A DNA stretch of 33,383 nt from Candidatus Acidiferrum typicum (lineage in GTDB: Bacteria > Acidobacteriota > Terriglobia > Acidiferrales > UBA7541): assembly GCA_002478115.1 (NCBI GenBank), contig DLMH01000155.1:1-33383 (forward strand), read 5' to 3'. The stretch's first letter is position 1; each line of letters opens with the position of its first letter. Below are positions 17,177 through 24,542 of this stretch, piece by piece. The translations under genes were made by a program, and so were the position numbers. Below the pieces are notes generated by a model. That model saw nothing but the letters and a program-made list of their open reading frames with translations, was not told the DNA's origin and ran no database searches.

Positions 17177-17470
17177 CTAGGACCGCTGGCGGGCCGGGCA
17201 AATGAACGACAACCCTCTTTGTAAGAACACCCATTCTCGTCCCATAATAGGAATGTTCGTGAGTCCCAAGATGACAATGGGGAGTTCCATGGACACGAAC
17301 TCGTCGATAATATGAACACCGCGCGAAATAACGAGTCCTCCGACAACCCACAAGGCAAGTCCAATCACACTGATAATCCACCATCTCCATCCAAAGTTTT
17401 GGTTGCTATCTTTGATTCTTTGGCTGCCGTCCGTCAGGTCTTGCAAGATTTTGGTCAGTTCTTGCGACAT
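17177..17470 (-). CDS. Small membrane protein ORF antisense to the passenger gene (tentative)
   Basis: This ORF encodes 97 residues: an amphipathic N-terminal stretch (MSQELTKILQDLTDGSQRIK), a helix rich in Trp and aliphatics (WWIISVIGLALWVVGGLVIS) and a second hydrophobic patch (MELPIVILGLTNIPI). It looks more protein-like than the hydrophilic plus-strand reading of the same bases. It stops 7 bases inside the left inverted end. There is no good ribosome site, and it overlaps the plus-strand ORF for about 160 bases, so the two cannot both be right as drawn unless the plus gene starts later. Function unknown. Confidence 0.35.
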   Translation of the reverse strand: MSQELTKILQDLTDGSQRIKDSNQNFGWRWWIISVIGLALWVVGGLVISRGVHIIDEFVSMELPIVILGLTNIPIMGREWVFLQRGLSFICPARQRS

Positions 17471-18184
17471 TTTTGGGACGCCCCACGCCACAAGAACAAA
17501 TGGACTGAAACAGCGACTGTAATCCTGACTCTGTTGATAGCTGTAGCAGCTTTTTGGTCTGCATGGATTTTCCAAAGCCAATTGACCGAGGCCCACAGAG
17601 CTACCGATCTGAGCGAGAAGCAGTGGAAGGTGCAACAGCGTCCTTGGGTCGGCTTGTCCGGGAACGTGGAATTCCCGAAACCCGCAGTATTTCAAGTTTT
17701 TATGTCCAACACTCCCAAATATACGGGAATAGATCTCTCTATAGTTTTCAAAGCAAAAAACTTCGGCGTTTCTCCTGCTTTCAAAACTGCTGCGGAAGTG
17801 GAAGTCGAGATGAGGGACAATACGCTCACACTTTCCCAATACCAAATGAAAGGAGCTTGCAGTCATGCTGACTGGACTAGCCAAGGTGAAGGCAGTGTTG
17901 CCTTTGCAAACAGTGCTGTTTTTCCAACAGGAGAGGTCACAGCCAGCTTTGAGACAGTGACTAGCCAGCCCATTGAGCTTACCAAAATTCGTAGAGTGTG
18001 GATTGCTGGTTGTATCGCCTACCAAGACGAGGCGTCCAATGTTATCCACCATACCAAGTTTTGGATCATGTCGTTCATGGTCCCGGAAAATGCGATTCCT
18101 ACCATTGTTGAAAAGAACGCGATAGTAACAAAGTTCACTTTGCCCATTAACGGTTGGGAAATGGTAAAAACTGAGGCAGATTAG
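17312..18184 (+). CDS. Single-pass membrane protein of unknown function, passenger gene
   Basis: The product of up to 290 residues has a hydrophilic N-terminus, one membrane helix at about residues 64-88 (TETATVILTLLIAVAAFWSA), a short coil (QLTEAHRATDLSEKQWKVQQ) and then a beta-rich extracytoplasmic domain starting RPWVGLSGNVEF. This helix-coil-RPWVG layout recurs in hypothetical proteins of soil bacteria as I remember them, with no assigned role. The ATG at 17312 has no ribosome site and overlaps an antisense ORF; TTG codons at 17441 or 17462 are alternative starts. It fills the element between the inverted ends and is not a transposase. Confidence 0.6.
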   Translation: MNTARNNESSDNPQGKSNHTDNPPSPSKVLVAIFDSLAAVRQVLQDFGQFLRHFWDAPRHKNKWTETATVILTLLIAVAAFWSAWIFQSQLTEAHRATDLSEKQWKVQQRPWVGLSGNVEFPKPAVFQVFMSNTPKYTGIDLSIVFKAKNFGVSPAFKTAAEVEVEMRDNTLTLSQYQMKGACSHADWTSQGEGSVAFANSAVFPTGEVTASFETVTSQPIELTKIRRVWIAGCIAYQDEASNVIHHTKFWIMSFMVPENAIPTIVEKNAIVTKFTLPINGWEMVKTEAD

Positions 18185-18392
18185 AGCCACAAGCCAAATT
18201 AGGACACTACCTCTGGGGCATGTTCGCAAGACAGTTCCGATTGCGCTGGACTGCCTGGCACCAGCTTTCCGGGCAAGGTGCCGATAGATTCGAATTGCCC
18301 TGTGCCGAGAGCGAATTTTATGGGGCACGGAAATGTTTTGCGAAAAGGAAAAAGTTCGTGAAACAATGGCCTATCGCCCCGGAGCTCATTCC

Positions 18393-19448
18393 ATGAAAAC
18401 TAAATTTGCAGGACTCTTCCTCGCCGCTGCCCTGATTTTCGTGCCATCCTCGTGTTCTGCGCGTAGCAAAGGCACCGTCGAGCGCATCAAGGTCCACGGC
18501 AAATCCCTCGAGGGCAATCTCGAGGGCGATTCGCCGGACCGCGACGTTTCCGTTTACCTGCCAGCGAGCTATGCCAGCGAAAAAACGCGCCGCTATCCCA
18601 TCATCTACATGCTGCATGGCTTCACCGATAGCGACGACAAGTGGTTTGGTTTCACCAAGCACTGGATCAATCTGCCCGCGGTCCTCGACAAAACTTTTGG
18701 CGAGCCCGGCACGCAAGAGATGATCGTGGTCATGCCCAACGCCTTCACGCGCTATCAGGGCAGCATGTACTCGAATTCAGTGACCACCGGCAACTGGGAA
18801 GATTTTATCGTCCGCGAACTAGTTCCCTACATCGACGCGCACTACCGCACCCTTCCGCAAGCGGCAAGCCGCGGCTTGGCCGGCCATTCGATGGGCGGCT
18901 ACGGCACGTTGCGCATCGGCATGCGCCATCCGGAAGTTTTTTCCAGCGTCTATGTGCTCAGCGCCTGTTGCATGGCGGTTCCCGACGCGGGAATCGCGGC
19001 GGAATCCAAGAAAGCCGAGGCCGTCAAGGATCCTGCGCAAGTGGAGCAGGCCGATTTCATGACCAAGGCTACCCTGGCTTCGGCCGCCGCCTGGTCACCC
19101 GATCCGCAGAATTCCCCGTTGTATCTCGCCCTGCCCACGAAAGATGGCGAACTGCAACCCGCCATCATCGCCAAATGGCACGCCAACGCCCCGCTTTCCA
19201 TGGTTGACCAATACATTGGGAATCTGCGCCAGTTGAAAGGCATAGGTTTCGATGCCGGCGATCGCGACGAGGGCATCGCCGCGCGCACACGCGAACTCGA
19301 CCACGTCCTGACCAGTTACCACATCCCCCATCAATTTGAGATTTACGAAGGCGATCATCTGAATCACATCGCGGACCGCATCGAGACCAAACTCATTCCG
19401 TTTTTCTCCGGCAAGCTCGCCTTCGTGCCGGTCAATCCCGCTAGGTAA
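18393..19448 (+). CDS. Secreted esterase of the esterase-D/feruloyl-esterase type
   Basis: The 351-residue alpha/beta hydrolase has a signal peptide ([23 protein letters not shown]; a Cys near the cleavage site may be lipidated but the lipobox is imperfect). The oxyanion region is [13 protein letters not shown] and the nucleophile elbow is G-H-S166-M-G-G. A late His in EGDHLNHI is the probable third triad member. Relatives cleave feruloyl, acyl or S-formylglutathione esters; the substrate here is unknown. The ATG at 18393 is chosen over 18333 because GGAG lies 8 bases upstream and the signal peptide begins there. It stands alone, 93 bases before the mla cluster. Confidence 0.85.
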   Translation: MKTKFAGLFLAAALIFVPSSCSARSKGTVERIKVHGKSLEGNLEGDSPDRDVSVYLPASYASEKTRRYPIIYMLHGFTDSDDKWFGFTKHWINLPAVLDKTFGEPGTQEMIVVMPNAFTRYQGSMYSNSVTTGNWEDFIVRELVPYIDAHYRTLPQAASRGLAGHSMGGYGTLRIGMRHPEVFSSVYVLSACCMAVPDAGIAAESKKAEAVKDPAQVEQADFMTKATLASAAAWSPDPQNSPLYLALPTKDGELQPAIIAKWHANAPLSMVDQYIGNLRQLKGIGFDAGDRDEGIAARTRELDHVLTSYHIPHQFEIYEGDHLNHIADRIETKLIPFFSGKLAFVPVNPAR

Positions 19449-19485
19449 GCCGCAATCCGGCCTCGTCGACCCTTTACGTAGCGTC

Positions 19486-19514
19486 TTGACGCTTCTCGCG
19501 GAGACGGTTACGCT
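19486..19514 (+). promoter_or_regulatory. Candidate sigma-70 promoter of the mla cluster
   Basis: TTGACG (19486-19491), a 17-base spacer and TACGCT (19509-19514) lie 27 bases before the mlaE GTG. The -35 is strong and the -10 is moderate. This suggests the cluster has its own start in addition to any read-through from the esterase gene. Confidence 0.4.
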
Positions 19515-19541
19515 TTCCTCGCAGTCTTCAACAGGAAACAC

Positions 19542-20384
19542 GTGGCCGACACGCCGCTCCAGGATACTCAGCCCCAAGCCGGCTCGCCGGAGACACCCTC
19601 CGTTGTCGAGGTGCTCCTTGACGCCGCCAAGACCAACATCCTGAAAGTCCAGGAGTACTCGAAGCTTTCTTTCCGCTCCCTCACCAACCTGGCTACTTCT
19701 CCGCGTTACATGCAGGACACCCTCGCGCAGATGGACGATATCGGCGTGGGCTCGCTGCCGATCGTGCTGCTCTCTGGGTTTTTCATTGGTGCGGTGATGG
19801 TGCTGCAAACGGGCGCGCAGTTCGAGCGCTTTGGCCAGAGTTCGCTGACGGGCGACGTCGTTGCCATTGCGCTGGTGCGCGAACTGGGTCCCTCGATTAC
19901 GGGCCTGCTGGTCGCCGGACGTTGCGCTTCCGGCATTGCTTCGGAGCTCGGCTCCATGCAGGTCACCGAACAGGTGGACGCCATGCGCGCCATGGGCACG
20001 GACCCCAGCCGCAAATTGGTTTCGCCGCGCGTGCTGGCCACCCTCATTACTCTTCCGCTGCTCACAACGATCTCTGTTTTCGTCGGTCTCGTCGGCGGCA
20101 TGGTGGCCAGCGTGTTCTCCCTCCGCCTCGACGCCACCACTTTCTGGGAACGCGCCATCGCCGTCCTGCAGTTCTCGGATTTAATGCAGGGCTTCTCCAA
20201 GTCCGTCGTTTTCGGCTTCATTCTTGCCACCGTCGGCTGCTATCAAGGGCTCAACGTTCGCGGCGGCACGCAAGGGGTTGGGCGCGCCACCACGCAGGCC
20301 GTGGTGGTCTCCTCCGTGCTCATTATTGTCGCGGACACTTTTCTCACGAAAATCGCGCTCTTCCTTGCCGACAAGATTTTTTGA
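19542..20384 (+). CDS. mlaE: MlaE-type ABC lipid transporter permease
   Basis: The 280-residue inner-membrane permease belongs to the MlaE family, which moves phospholipids between inner membrane and MCE proteins. Family marks are the amphipathic N-terminal helix followed by LPIVLLSGFFIGAVMVLQTG, the ELGPSITGLLVAGRCASGIASELGSM segment and the MRAMGTDPSRKLVSPRVLA cytoplasmic loop. Several membrane helices follow. The start is GTG, with AGGA 6 bases upstream. It is followed by mlaF after 8 bases. Confidence 0.93.
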   Translation: MADTPLQDTQPQAGSPETPSVVEVLLDAAKTNILKVQEYSKLSFRSLTNLATSPRYMQDTLAQMDDIGVGSLPIVLLSGFFIGAVMVLQTGAQFERFGQSSLTGDVVAIALVRELGPSITGLLVAGRCASGIASELGSMQVTEQVDAMRAMGTDPSRKLVSPRVLATLITLPLLTTISVFVGLVGGMVASVFSLRLDATTFWERAIAVLQFSDLMQGFSKSVVFGFILATVGCYQGLNVRGGTQGVGRATTQAVVVSSVLIIVADTFLTKIALFLADKIF

Positions 20385-20392
20385 TCTTAGCC

Positions 20393-21232
20393 ATGACGGA
20401 ATCGCCCAGCAGGTTCGCCCTTACGCCCGAAAAGTCCAGCGAGGCGGTCATTCAATTCAGCGACGTGCGCATTGGTTTTGCCGAAGGCGATATCCTTCGC
20501 GGCGTATCCTTCTCCGCGCAGCCGAAAGAGACGCTCGTGCTGCTCGGCGAAACCGGTTCCGGCAAGACGCTCACGCTCAAACTTGCCGCGGGCCTCTTGC
20601 GTCCCGACAGCGGCACAGTGGAAGTTCTAGGGGAGTGCGTTTCCCGTATGTCCGAGCGCGAATTGCTGGTGCTGCGCCGCAAGGTCGGCTTTGTGTTTCA
20701 GGAGGGAGCGCTGTTCGATTCGCTCACGGTCGGCGAAAATGTTGCTTACCGGCTGCACGAAGATCATCTGAACGAAGAGGAGATCGAGCCGCGCGTGCGC
20801 GAAGTACTGGAGTTCGTCGAGCTCGGCCACACCCTGAAGCAGTTGCCCTCGGAGCTTTCCGGAGGGATGCGCCGCCGGGTTTCCATTGCCCGCGCGCTCG
20901 TGGACCGTCCGCCCATCATGCTTTACGATTCGCCCACCGCGGGTCTCGACCCGATCACCTCGCAAACCATCATCACGCTCATCCTGCGCTTGCGCGACGT
21001 TTACGGCGTCACCGCCTTGCTGGCCACGCATCGACTGCAGGATGGCTTCGCGCTCGCCAATTTTCATTTCGACCCCGCCACGCGGCGTGTCCGCCGGGAT
21101 AGCACGCCGGAAAAACCCGGTGCCGGCGTGACGCGCTTCCTGGTTCTGCGGGATGGCCGAATTTATTTTCAGGGGAGTCCCGAGGAGCTCCTGGCTGCCA
21201 ACGATCCATACCTGCAAAGATTCCTGGTTTAG
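20393..21232 (+). CDS. mlaF: MlaF-type ABC transporter ATPase with altered Walker B
   Basis: The 279-residue ATPase would power lipid transport by MlaE. It has Walker A GETGSGKT (52-59), Q-loop Gln103 (VFQEGALFDS), signature LSGGM (155-159), Walker B IMLYDS with D179, and switch His213 (ATHRLQ). The catalytic Glu normally following the Walker B Asp is Ser180 (DSPTAGLDP), so ATP hydrolysis may be slow or use another base. The C-terminus extends the MlaF core with a short loop (EKPGAGVTRFLVLRDGRIYF). The ATG lies 8 bases after the mlaE stop, with no strong ribosome site, so translation is probably coupled. Confidence 0.93.
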   Translation: MTESPSRFALTPEKSSEAVIQFSDVRIGFAEGDILRGVSFSAQPKETLVLLGETGSGKTLTLKLAAGLLRPDSGTVEVLGECVSRMSERELLVLRRKVGFVFQEGALFDSLTVGENVAYRLHEDHLNEEEIEPRVREVLEFVELGHTLKQLPSELSGGMRRRVSIARALVDRPPIMLYDSPTAGLDPITSQTIITLILRLRDVYGVTALLATHRLQDGFALANFHFDPATRRVRRDSTPEKPGAGVTRFLVLRDGRIYFQGSPEELLAANDPYLQRFLV

Positions 21233-21427
21233 TTTTGGGCCATTCGTAGAATTGTGATTTACGTCGCTCAGAAATTTTCGGCAATTCCTGTATAGTGTGC
21301 AAGTAGGCTCTCTCTTCGGCGTCAGGGTTTGGCGGAATTCGCGCCGCCGCTAGCGCGAGAGAAAAATCAGCAGTCGCCGCTGAGGTTCTGTGGAGTAAGC
21401 TGCACACAGGCACGGAGGAGCTTCCGC

Positions 21428-22513
21428 ATGGCGCAGCGCAAACAGTTGACGTGGTCGGAATTGCGCGTGGGTCTGTTTGTCCTTGTCGGCCTGCTGGTCC
21501 TGGCGGTCGGCATCTTCTACGTGACCGGGGCCGGCTTCTTTGGTCCCAAATACCGCATCAAGACCTATCTCCCCGAAGTCTCCGGCTTGAGCACGGGCGC
21601 GCCGGTGCGCCTTGACGGCGTCGAAATTGGCAATGTGGATCAGATTCGCCTGGTGCCGCGCGAGCCCGGGAAGGCTCCCGAACACATGCACAATATTGAA
21701 GTCGGGATGCGCATCGACCGCAAGTATCAGAACGATATTTTGACGGACTCCGCCGCCAGCCTGGTCACGGAAGGGCTGCTGGGCAACCGCTATGTCACCA
21801 TCACGCGCGGGTATACGGGCGTGCCCCTCAAGGAAGGTCAGGCGGTTCCCGGTACGGAAGAGAAAGCCATCAAGGAAGTTGTCGAGCGCAGCGCCGATGT
21901 CCTATCGAATCTCCAAGCCCTGAGCGACGACATCAAGGATCTCATCAACGGTGTGCAGCGTGGCAGGGGCACGCTCGGAAAATTGCTGACCGACGAGCAG
22001 GTCTACAACCACCTCAACAGCCTTCTTACGAAGGGCGATCAGCTTGTCAGCAACGTGCAAGCCGGGCAGGGCACTATCGGCAAACTGTTCACCAGCGATG
22101 ACACCGCCGTTAAGGCGAACCAGGCCCTCGACCAGATCAACACCATTCTCGCCGACCTGCGCGCGCAAAAGGGCACCATGGGCAAGCTGCTCTACGATCC
22201 CACGCTCTACGATCAGGCCAAGGAAGCGCTCGCCAATGGCAACGCCGTGCTCGGCGACGTTCGCGCCGGCAAGGGCTCGCTCGGCAAGCTCGCCACCGAC
22301 GAGACTCTTTACAACAAACTTCGCGACGCCAGCAGCAACGTCTCAGAGGCGACCGCCAAGCTCAATCAGAACACCAACACGGCCGGAAAGCTGTTCTCCG
22401 ATCCCCAGCTTTATGACAACCTCACCGGCGTCACCGGCGACATGCGCAAGCTTATCGGCGACTTCCGCACGAACCCCAAGAAATTCCTGCATATCAAGCT
22501 TTCTCTGTTTTAG
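21428..22513 (+). CDS. mlaD: MCE-domain (MlaD-type) substrate-binding protein with GKL repeats
   Basis: The 361-residue protein is anchored by one N-terminal helix (VGLFVLVGLLVLAVGIFYV) and carries one MCE domain at about residues 41-128 (LPEVSGLSTGAPVRLDGVEIG, LVTEGLLGNRYVTI). MCE proteins form hexameric lipid conduits in the periplasm. From residue 181 a motif G-T/S-x-G-K-L-x-x-D-x-x-x-Y recurs about every 34 residues, five times (181, 215, 249, 283 and 318). The tail RTNPKKFLHIKLSLF is typical of the family. GGAGGA 8 bases upstream fixes the start. A 195-base gap separates it from mlaF; TATAGT at 21291-21296 could be a -10, but no -35 is clear. Confidence 0.92.
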   Translation: MAQRKQLTWSELRVGLFVLVGLLVLAVGIFYVTGAGFFGPKYRIKTYLPEVSGLSTGAPVRLDGVEIGNVDQIRLVPREPGKAPEHMHNIEVGMRIDRKYQNDILTDSAASLVTEGLLGNRYVTITRGYTGVPLKEGQAVPGTEEKAIKEVVERSADVLSNLQALSDDIKDLINGVQRGRGTLGKLLTDEQVYNHLNSLLTKGDQLVSNVQAGQGTIGKLFTSDDTAVKANQALDQINTILADLRAQKGTMGKLLYDPTLYDQAKEALANGNAVLGDVRAGKGSLGKLATDETLYNKLRDASSNVSEATAKLNQNTNTAGKLFSDPQLYDNLTGVTGDMRKLIGDFRTNPKKFLHIKLSLF

Positions 22514-22524
22514 CTGCACGCACT

Positions 22525-24246
22525 TCAGCGGTACTGGTAGAGTTTCACCTTTTGCACGGTGTAGTTCTCGCCGGGCAGGCGTAATCCACTGCCCGACATG
22601 ATTTCGTCACCATTTAAGCGCCGCCCTGGCACCCATAGGCCGCCGACGAAGGCGCCTTCTTCGACGCTGGCGAGGCCGGTCGCCAAACACTCCGGCCGAT
22701 CGCAGGAAAAGGAAACTGACACGCCCTTCCCAGCGATCAGGTATTCCCCGTCGCTGGTGGCCATGATGATTGCCGCGGCATAGTCGGGAGCCGGAGTCGT
22801 CCCCCAGGAGCGCGCGAAGCTTACGTTCAAAGTGTAATCTCCGATCTGTATCTTTTTGGCCGGATGGTCTTTGTCCAGCGCGACGCCTGCAATCGTGCCC
22901 TTCTGCTGGTGCGCCAGAATCAAAGGCGAAAGTTGGGAAAGGAATTCGTAAGCTTTGGCCATGGGGCCGTCTGGCGCCGCCGTGGACGGATTTTCAATTC
23001 CAAAGGGTGAGTAGCCCACGGCCGCGTACTGCCCGAAGGCCGCAAACACATTGGCTGCGCCCCGCGCGTCTCCGGCGCTTTCCGGGATAAACAGCGCGTT
23101 ACTCGAGCGCATGTAGCGCGCGCACAATTCGTCGAATTCCTGTACGTAGAGATCGGGTGACAACATGTCCAGCGCCGGCGCGCCCGCGTGCCACACGTCC
23201 ATCACTTGCGGGAGGGGACCGCCGCTCGGATACGTTCCCGGCCAGGCGTGGTCGCGCTGCTGGAGCCAGGCATTTACGTACATGGGTATGTTGTATTCGG
23301 CCTTCCCGGCTTGCGTTACCTGGTTTATGTAACGGGAGTACTGCCAGGCCATGAAGATTTCATCGGCGGGCCAATGCAGGCTTCGCCATCCCGTTTCGTG
23401 TTCTTCCGGCGTCATTGGCGGACTCAGCGTGCGGACGGGGACAGCTAATCCTTTGGGCTTGCCGGGGCCAAAAACTTGCTCCCAGGTTCCCGAAGTCTTT
23501 CCTCCGGCGTCTTCCCACACCTTGCGAAATTCCGGGATCAGCGTGTCCTTGTGTTTCTGGAGGTATTGCATCAGTTCCGGCGGGACGGGCTTGGCGAATG
23601 CTTCGTTGGCGACGGGCGAGCGGTCGCGCGATTCCCCGAGCACACCGACTTCGTTTTCGACCTGCATCATCAGGACGGTGTGATTCTGCCCGTCGACTTC
23701 GCGAATGTGCCGCATCAACGCCGCAAACGCGTGCGCGTCCGCATCGCGGCTCGCCGCGCTGAACGTCGAGAGAATCTCCAGCGGGCGCCCGGCTTCGTCC
23801 CGGGCGCGGGGAAAACGCGCGTAGTCGGTCTTCACCCAGGCGGGGACATAGGTGGACACGCCATTCTTCCAGCTTCCAAACCATAAGAAGACAATGTGCA
23901 GATCATTGCGGCGCGCCTGCTGGATCAAACCGTCCACCAGCGCGAAGTCGAACTTGCCCTCCTGCGGTTCGATCAGCTCCCACGAAACAGGAGTCAAGGC
24001 CACGTTGACGTGCATGGCCGCGAGCCGTGGCCAGATCACCTGCATGTACTCGAGAGAAGACGAGCTGGAGTTATGCAGTTCGCCGCCCAGGATAAGAAAA
24101 GGTCTCCCGTCGACAATCAGTTGCGTGGCGGCACCCTCCTTGGAAAGATGGGGAAGGGAACTCACTTGCGCGTCCGCGGAAGGGATAGAGCAAACACAAG
24201 TAACAACAAGAAAAAGCAGCGTGCTCAGTTTTGTTATTTTTTTCAT
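22525..24246 (-). CDS. Secreted GH35-type beta-galactosidase-like glycosidase
   Basis: The 573-residue protein has a signal peptide (MKKITKLSTLLFLVVTCVCS) and a (beta/alpha)8 clan GH-A catalytic domain. It starts with LILGGELHNSSSSSLEYMQ; the acid/base site is QVENEVG (195-201, E199 after Asn) and the probable nucleophile is E389 in LFIPESAG. The C-terminal third (residues about 420-573) resembles the beta domain that follows GH35 in DUF5597-type enzymes. It would hydrolyse beta-galactosides or related plant or microbial glycans outside the cell. AGGTGA 8 bases before the ATG supports the start. Exact substrate unknown. No transporter or regulator is adjacent. Confidence 0.85.
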   Translation of the reverse strand: MKKITKLSTLLFLVVTCVCSIPSADAQVSSLPHLSKEGAATQLIVDGRPFLILGGELHNSSSSSLEYMQVIWPRLAAMHVNVALTPVSWELIEPQEGKFDFALVDGLIQQARRNDLHIVFLWFGSWKNGVSTYVPAWVKTDYARFPRARDEAGRPLEILSTFSAASRDADAHAFAALMRHIREVDGQNHTVLMMQVENEVGVLGESRDRSPVANEAFAKPVPPELMQYLQKHKDTLIPEFRKVWEDAGGKTSGTWEQVFGPGKPKGLAVPVRTLSPPMTPEEHETGWRSLHWPADEIFMAWQYSRYINQVTQAGKAEYNIPMYVNAWLQQRDHAWPGTYPSGGPLPQVMDVWHAGAPALDMLSPDLYVQEFDELCARYMRSSNALFIPESAGDARGAANVFAAFGQYAAVGYSPFGIENPSTAAPDGPMAKAYEFLSQLSPLILAHQQKGTIAGVALDKDHPAKKIQIGDYTLNVSFARSWGTTPAPDYAAAIIMATSDGEYLIAGKGVSVSFSCDRPECLATGLASVEEGAFVGGLWVPGRRLNGDEIMSGSGLRLPGENYTVQKVKLYQYR

Positions 24247-24542
24247 GAGGAATTCACCTGAGTTGAACGTCCAAGGTGTCGCGCGGCGTTTTCGGCATCA
24301 GCACCGGCACGCGTTGGCCGTCGGGGTTTTCAATGCGCCACGCCGGGCCGCGCACAACTTCGATCGTTTACCTGAGCGAGAGTGGCGAACCGGGAATTTC
24401 CATTTTGCGTTCCCGGTTGCCTCGCAATATACACTTGGCTGCACTCGCAGGCAATGCCGCAGCCGGCTGAAGGGCTGCCCCACAGATGGAGATGTTTCCG
24501 CGGCAACTGGTCATTGTATGCAAGGACCCTGGCGTTTAGCGC
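24247..24542. other. Gap with a possible gene remnant
   Basis: These 296 bases lie between two minus-strand genes. One minus frame ends in a protein-like string (VRGPAWRIENPDGQRV, then VLMPKTPRDTLDVQL) with TGA just before the glycosidase ribosome site, but a stop lies only 36 codons upstream. A neighbouring frame ends NRERKMEIPGSPLSLR. Together they look like the decayed 3' end of a gene; this is a weak reading. No promoter or RNA was identified. Confidence 0.3.

Larger units (their letters stand above)
17154..18211. mobile_element. Passenger-carrying element with 17-bp inverted ends and 8-bp duplication
   Basis: GGTAGTGTCCTAATTTG at 17154-17170 is the exact reverse complement of 18195-18211. 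TCTGGGGC lies directly outside both ends (17146-17153 and 18212-18219), the mark of transposition with 8-bp target duplication. The 1058-bp interior is visibly more AT-rich than its flanks and is filled by membrane-protein ORFs; none shows a DDE, HUH or recombinase motif. Ends starting GG and an 8-bp duplication recall IS1595 or ISL3 types; IS1595 relatives are known to give MITEs and passenger-carrying derivatives. That family assignment is inference. Confidence 0.85.

Noticed and set aside
17177..18328. Full 383-codon minus frame across the mobile element
   Set aside because: It runs out through the right inverted end into flanking DNA; only the last 97 codons look like protein.
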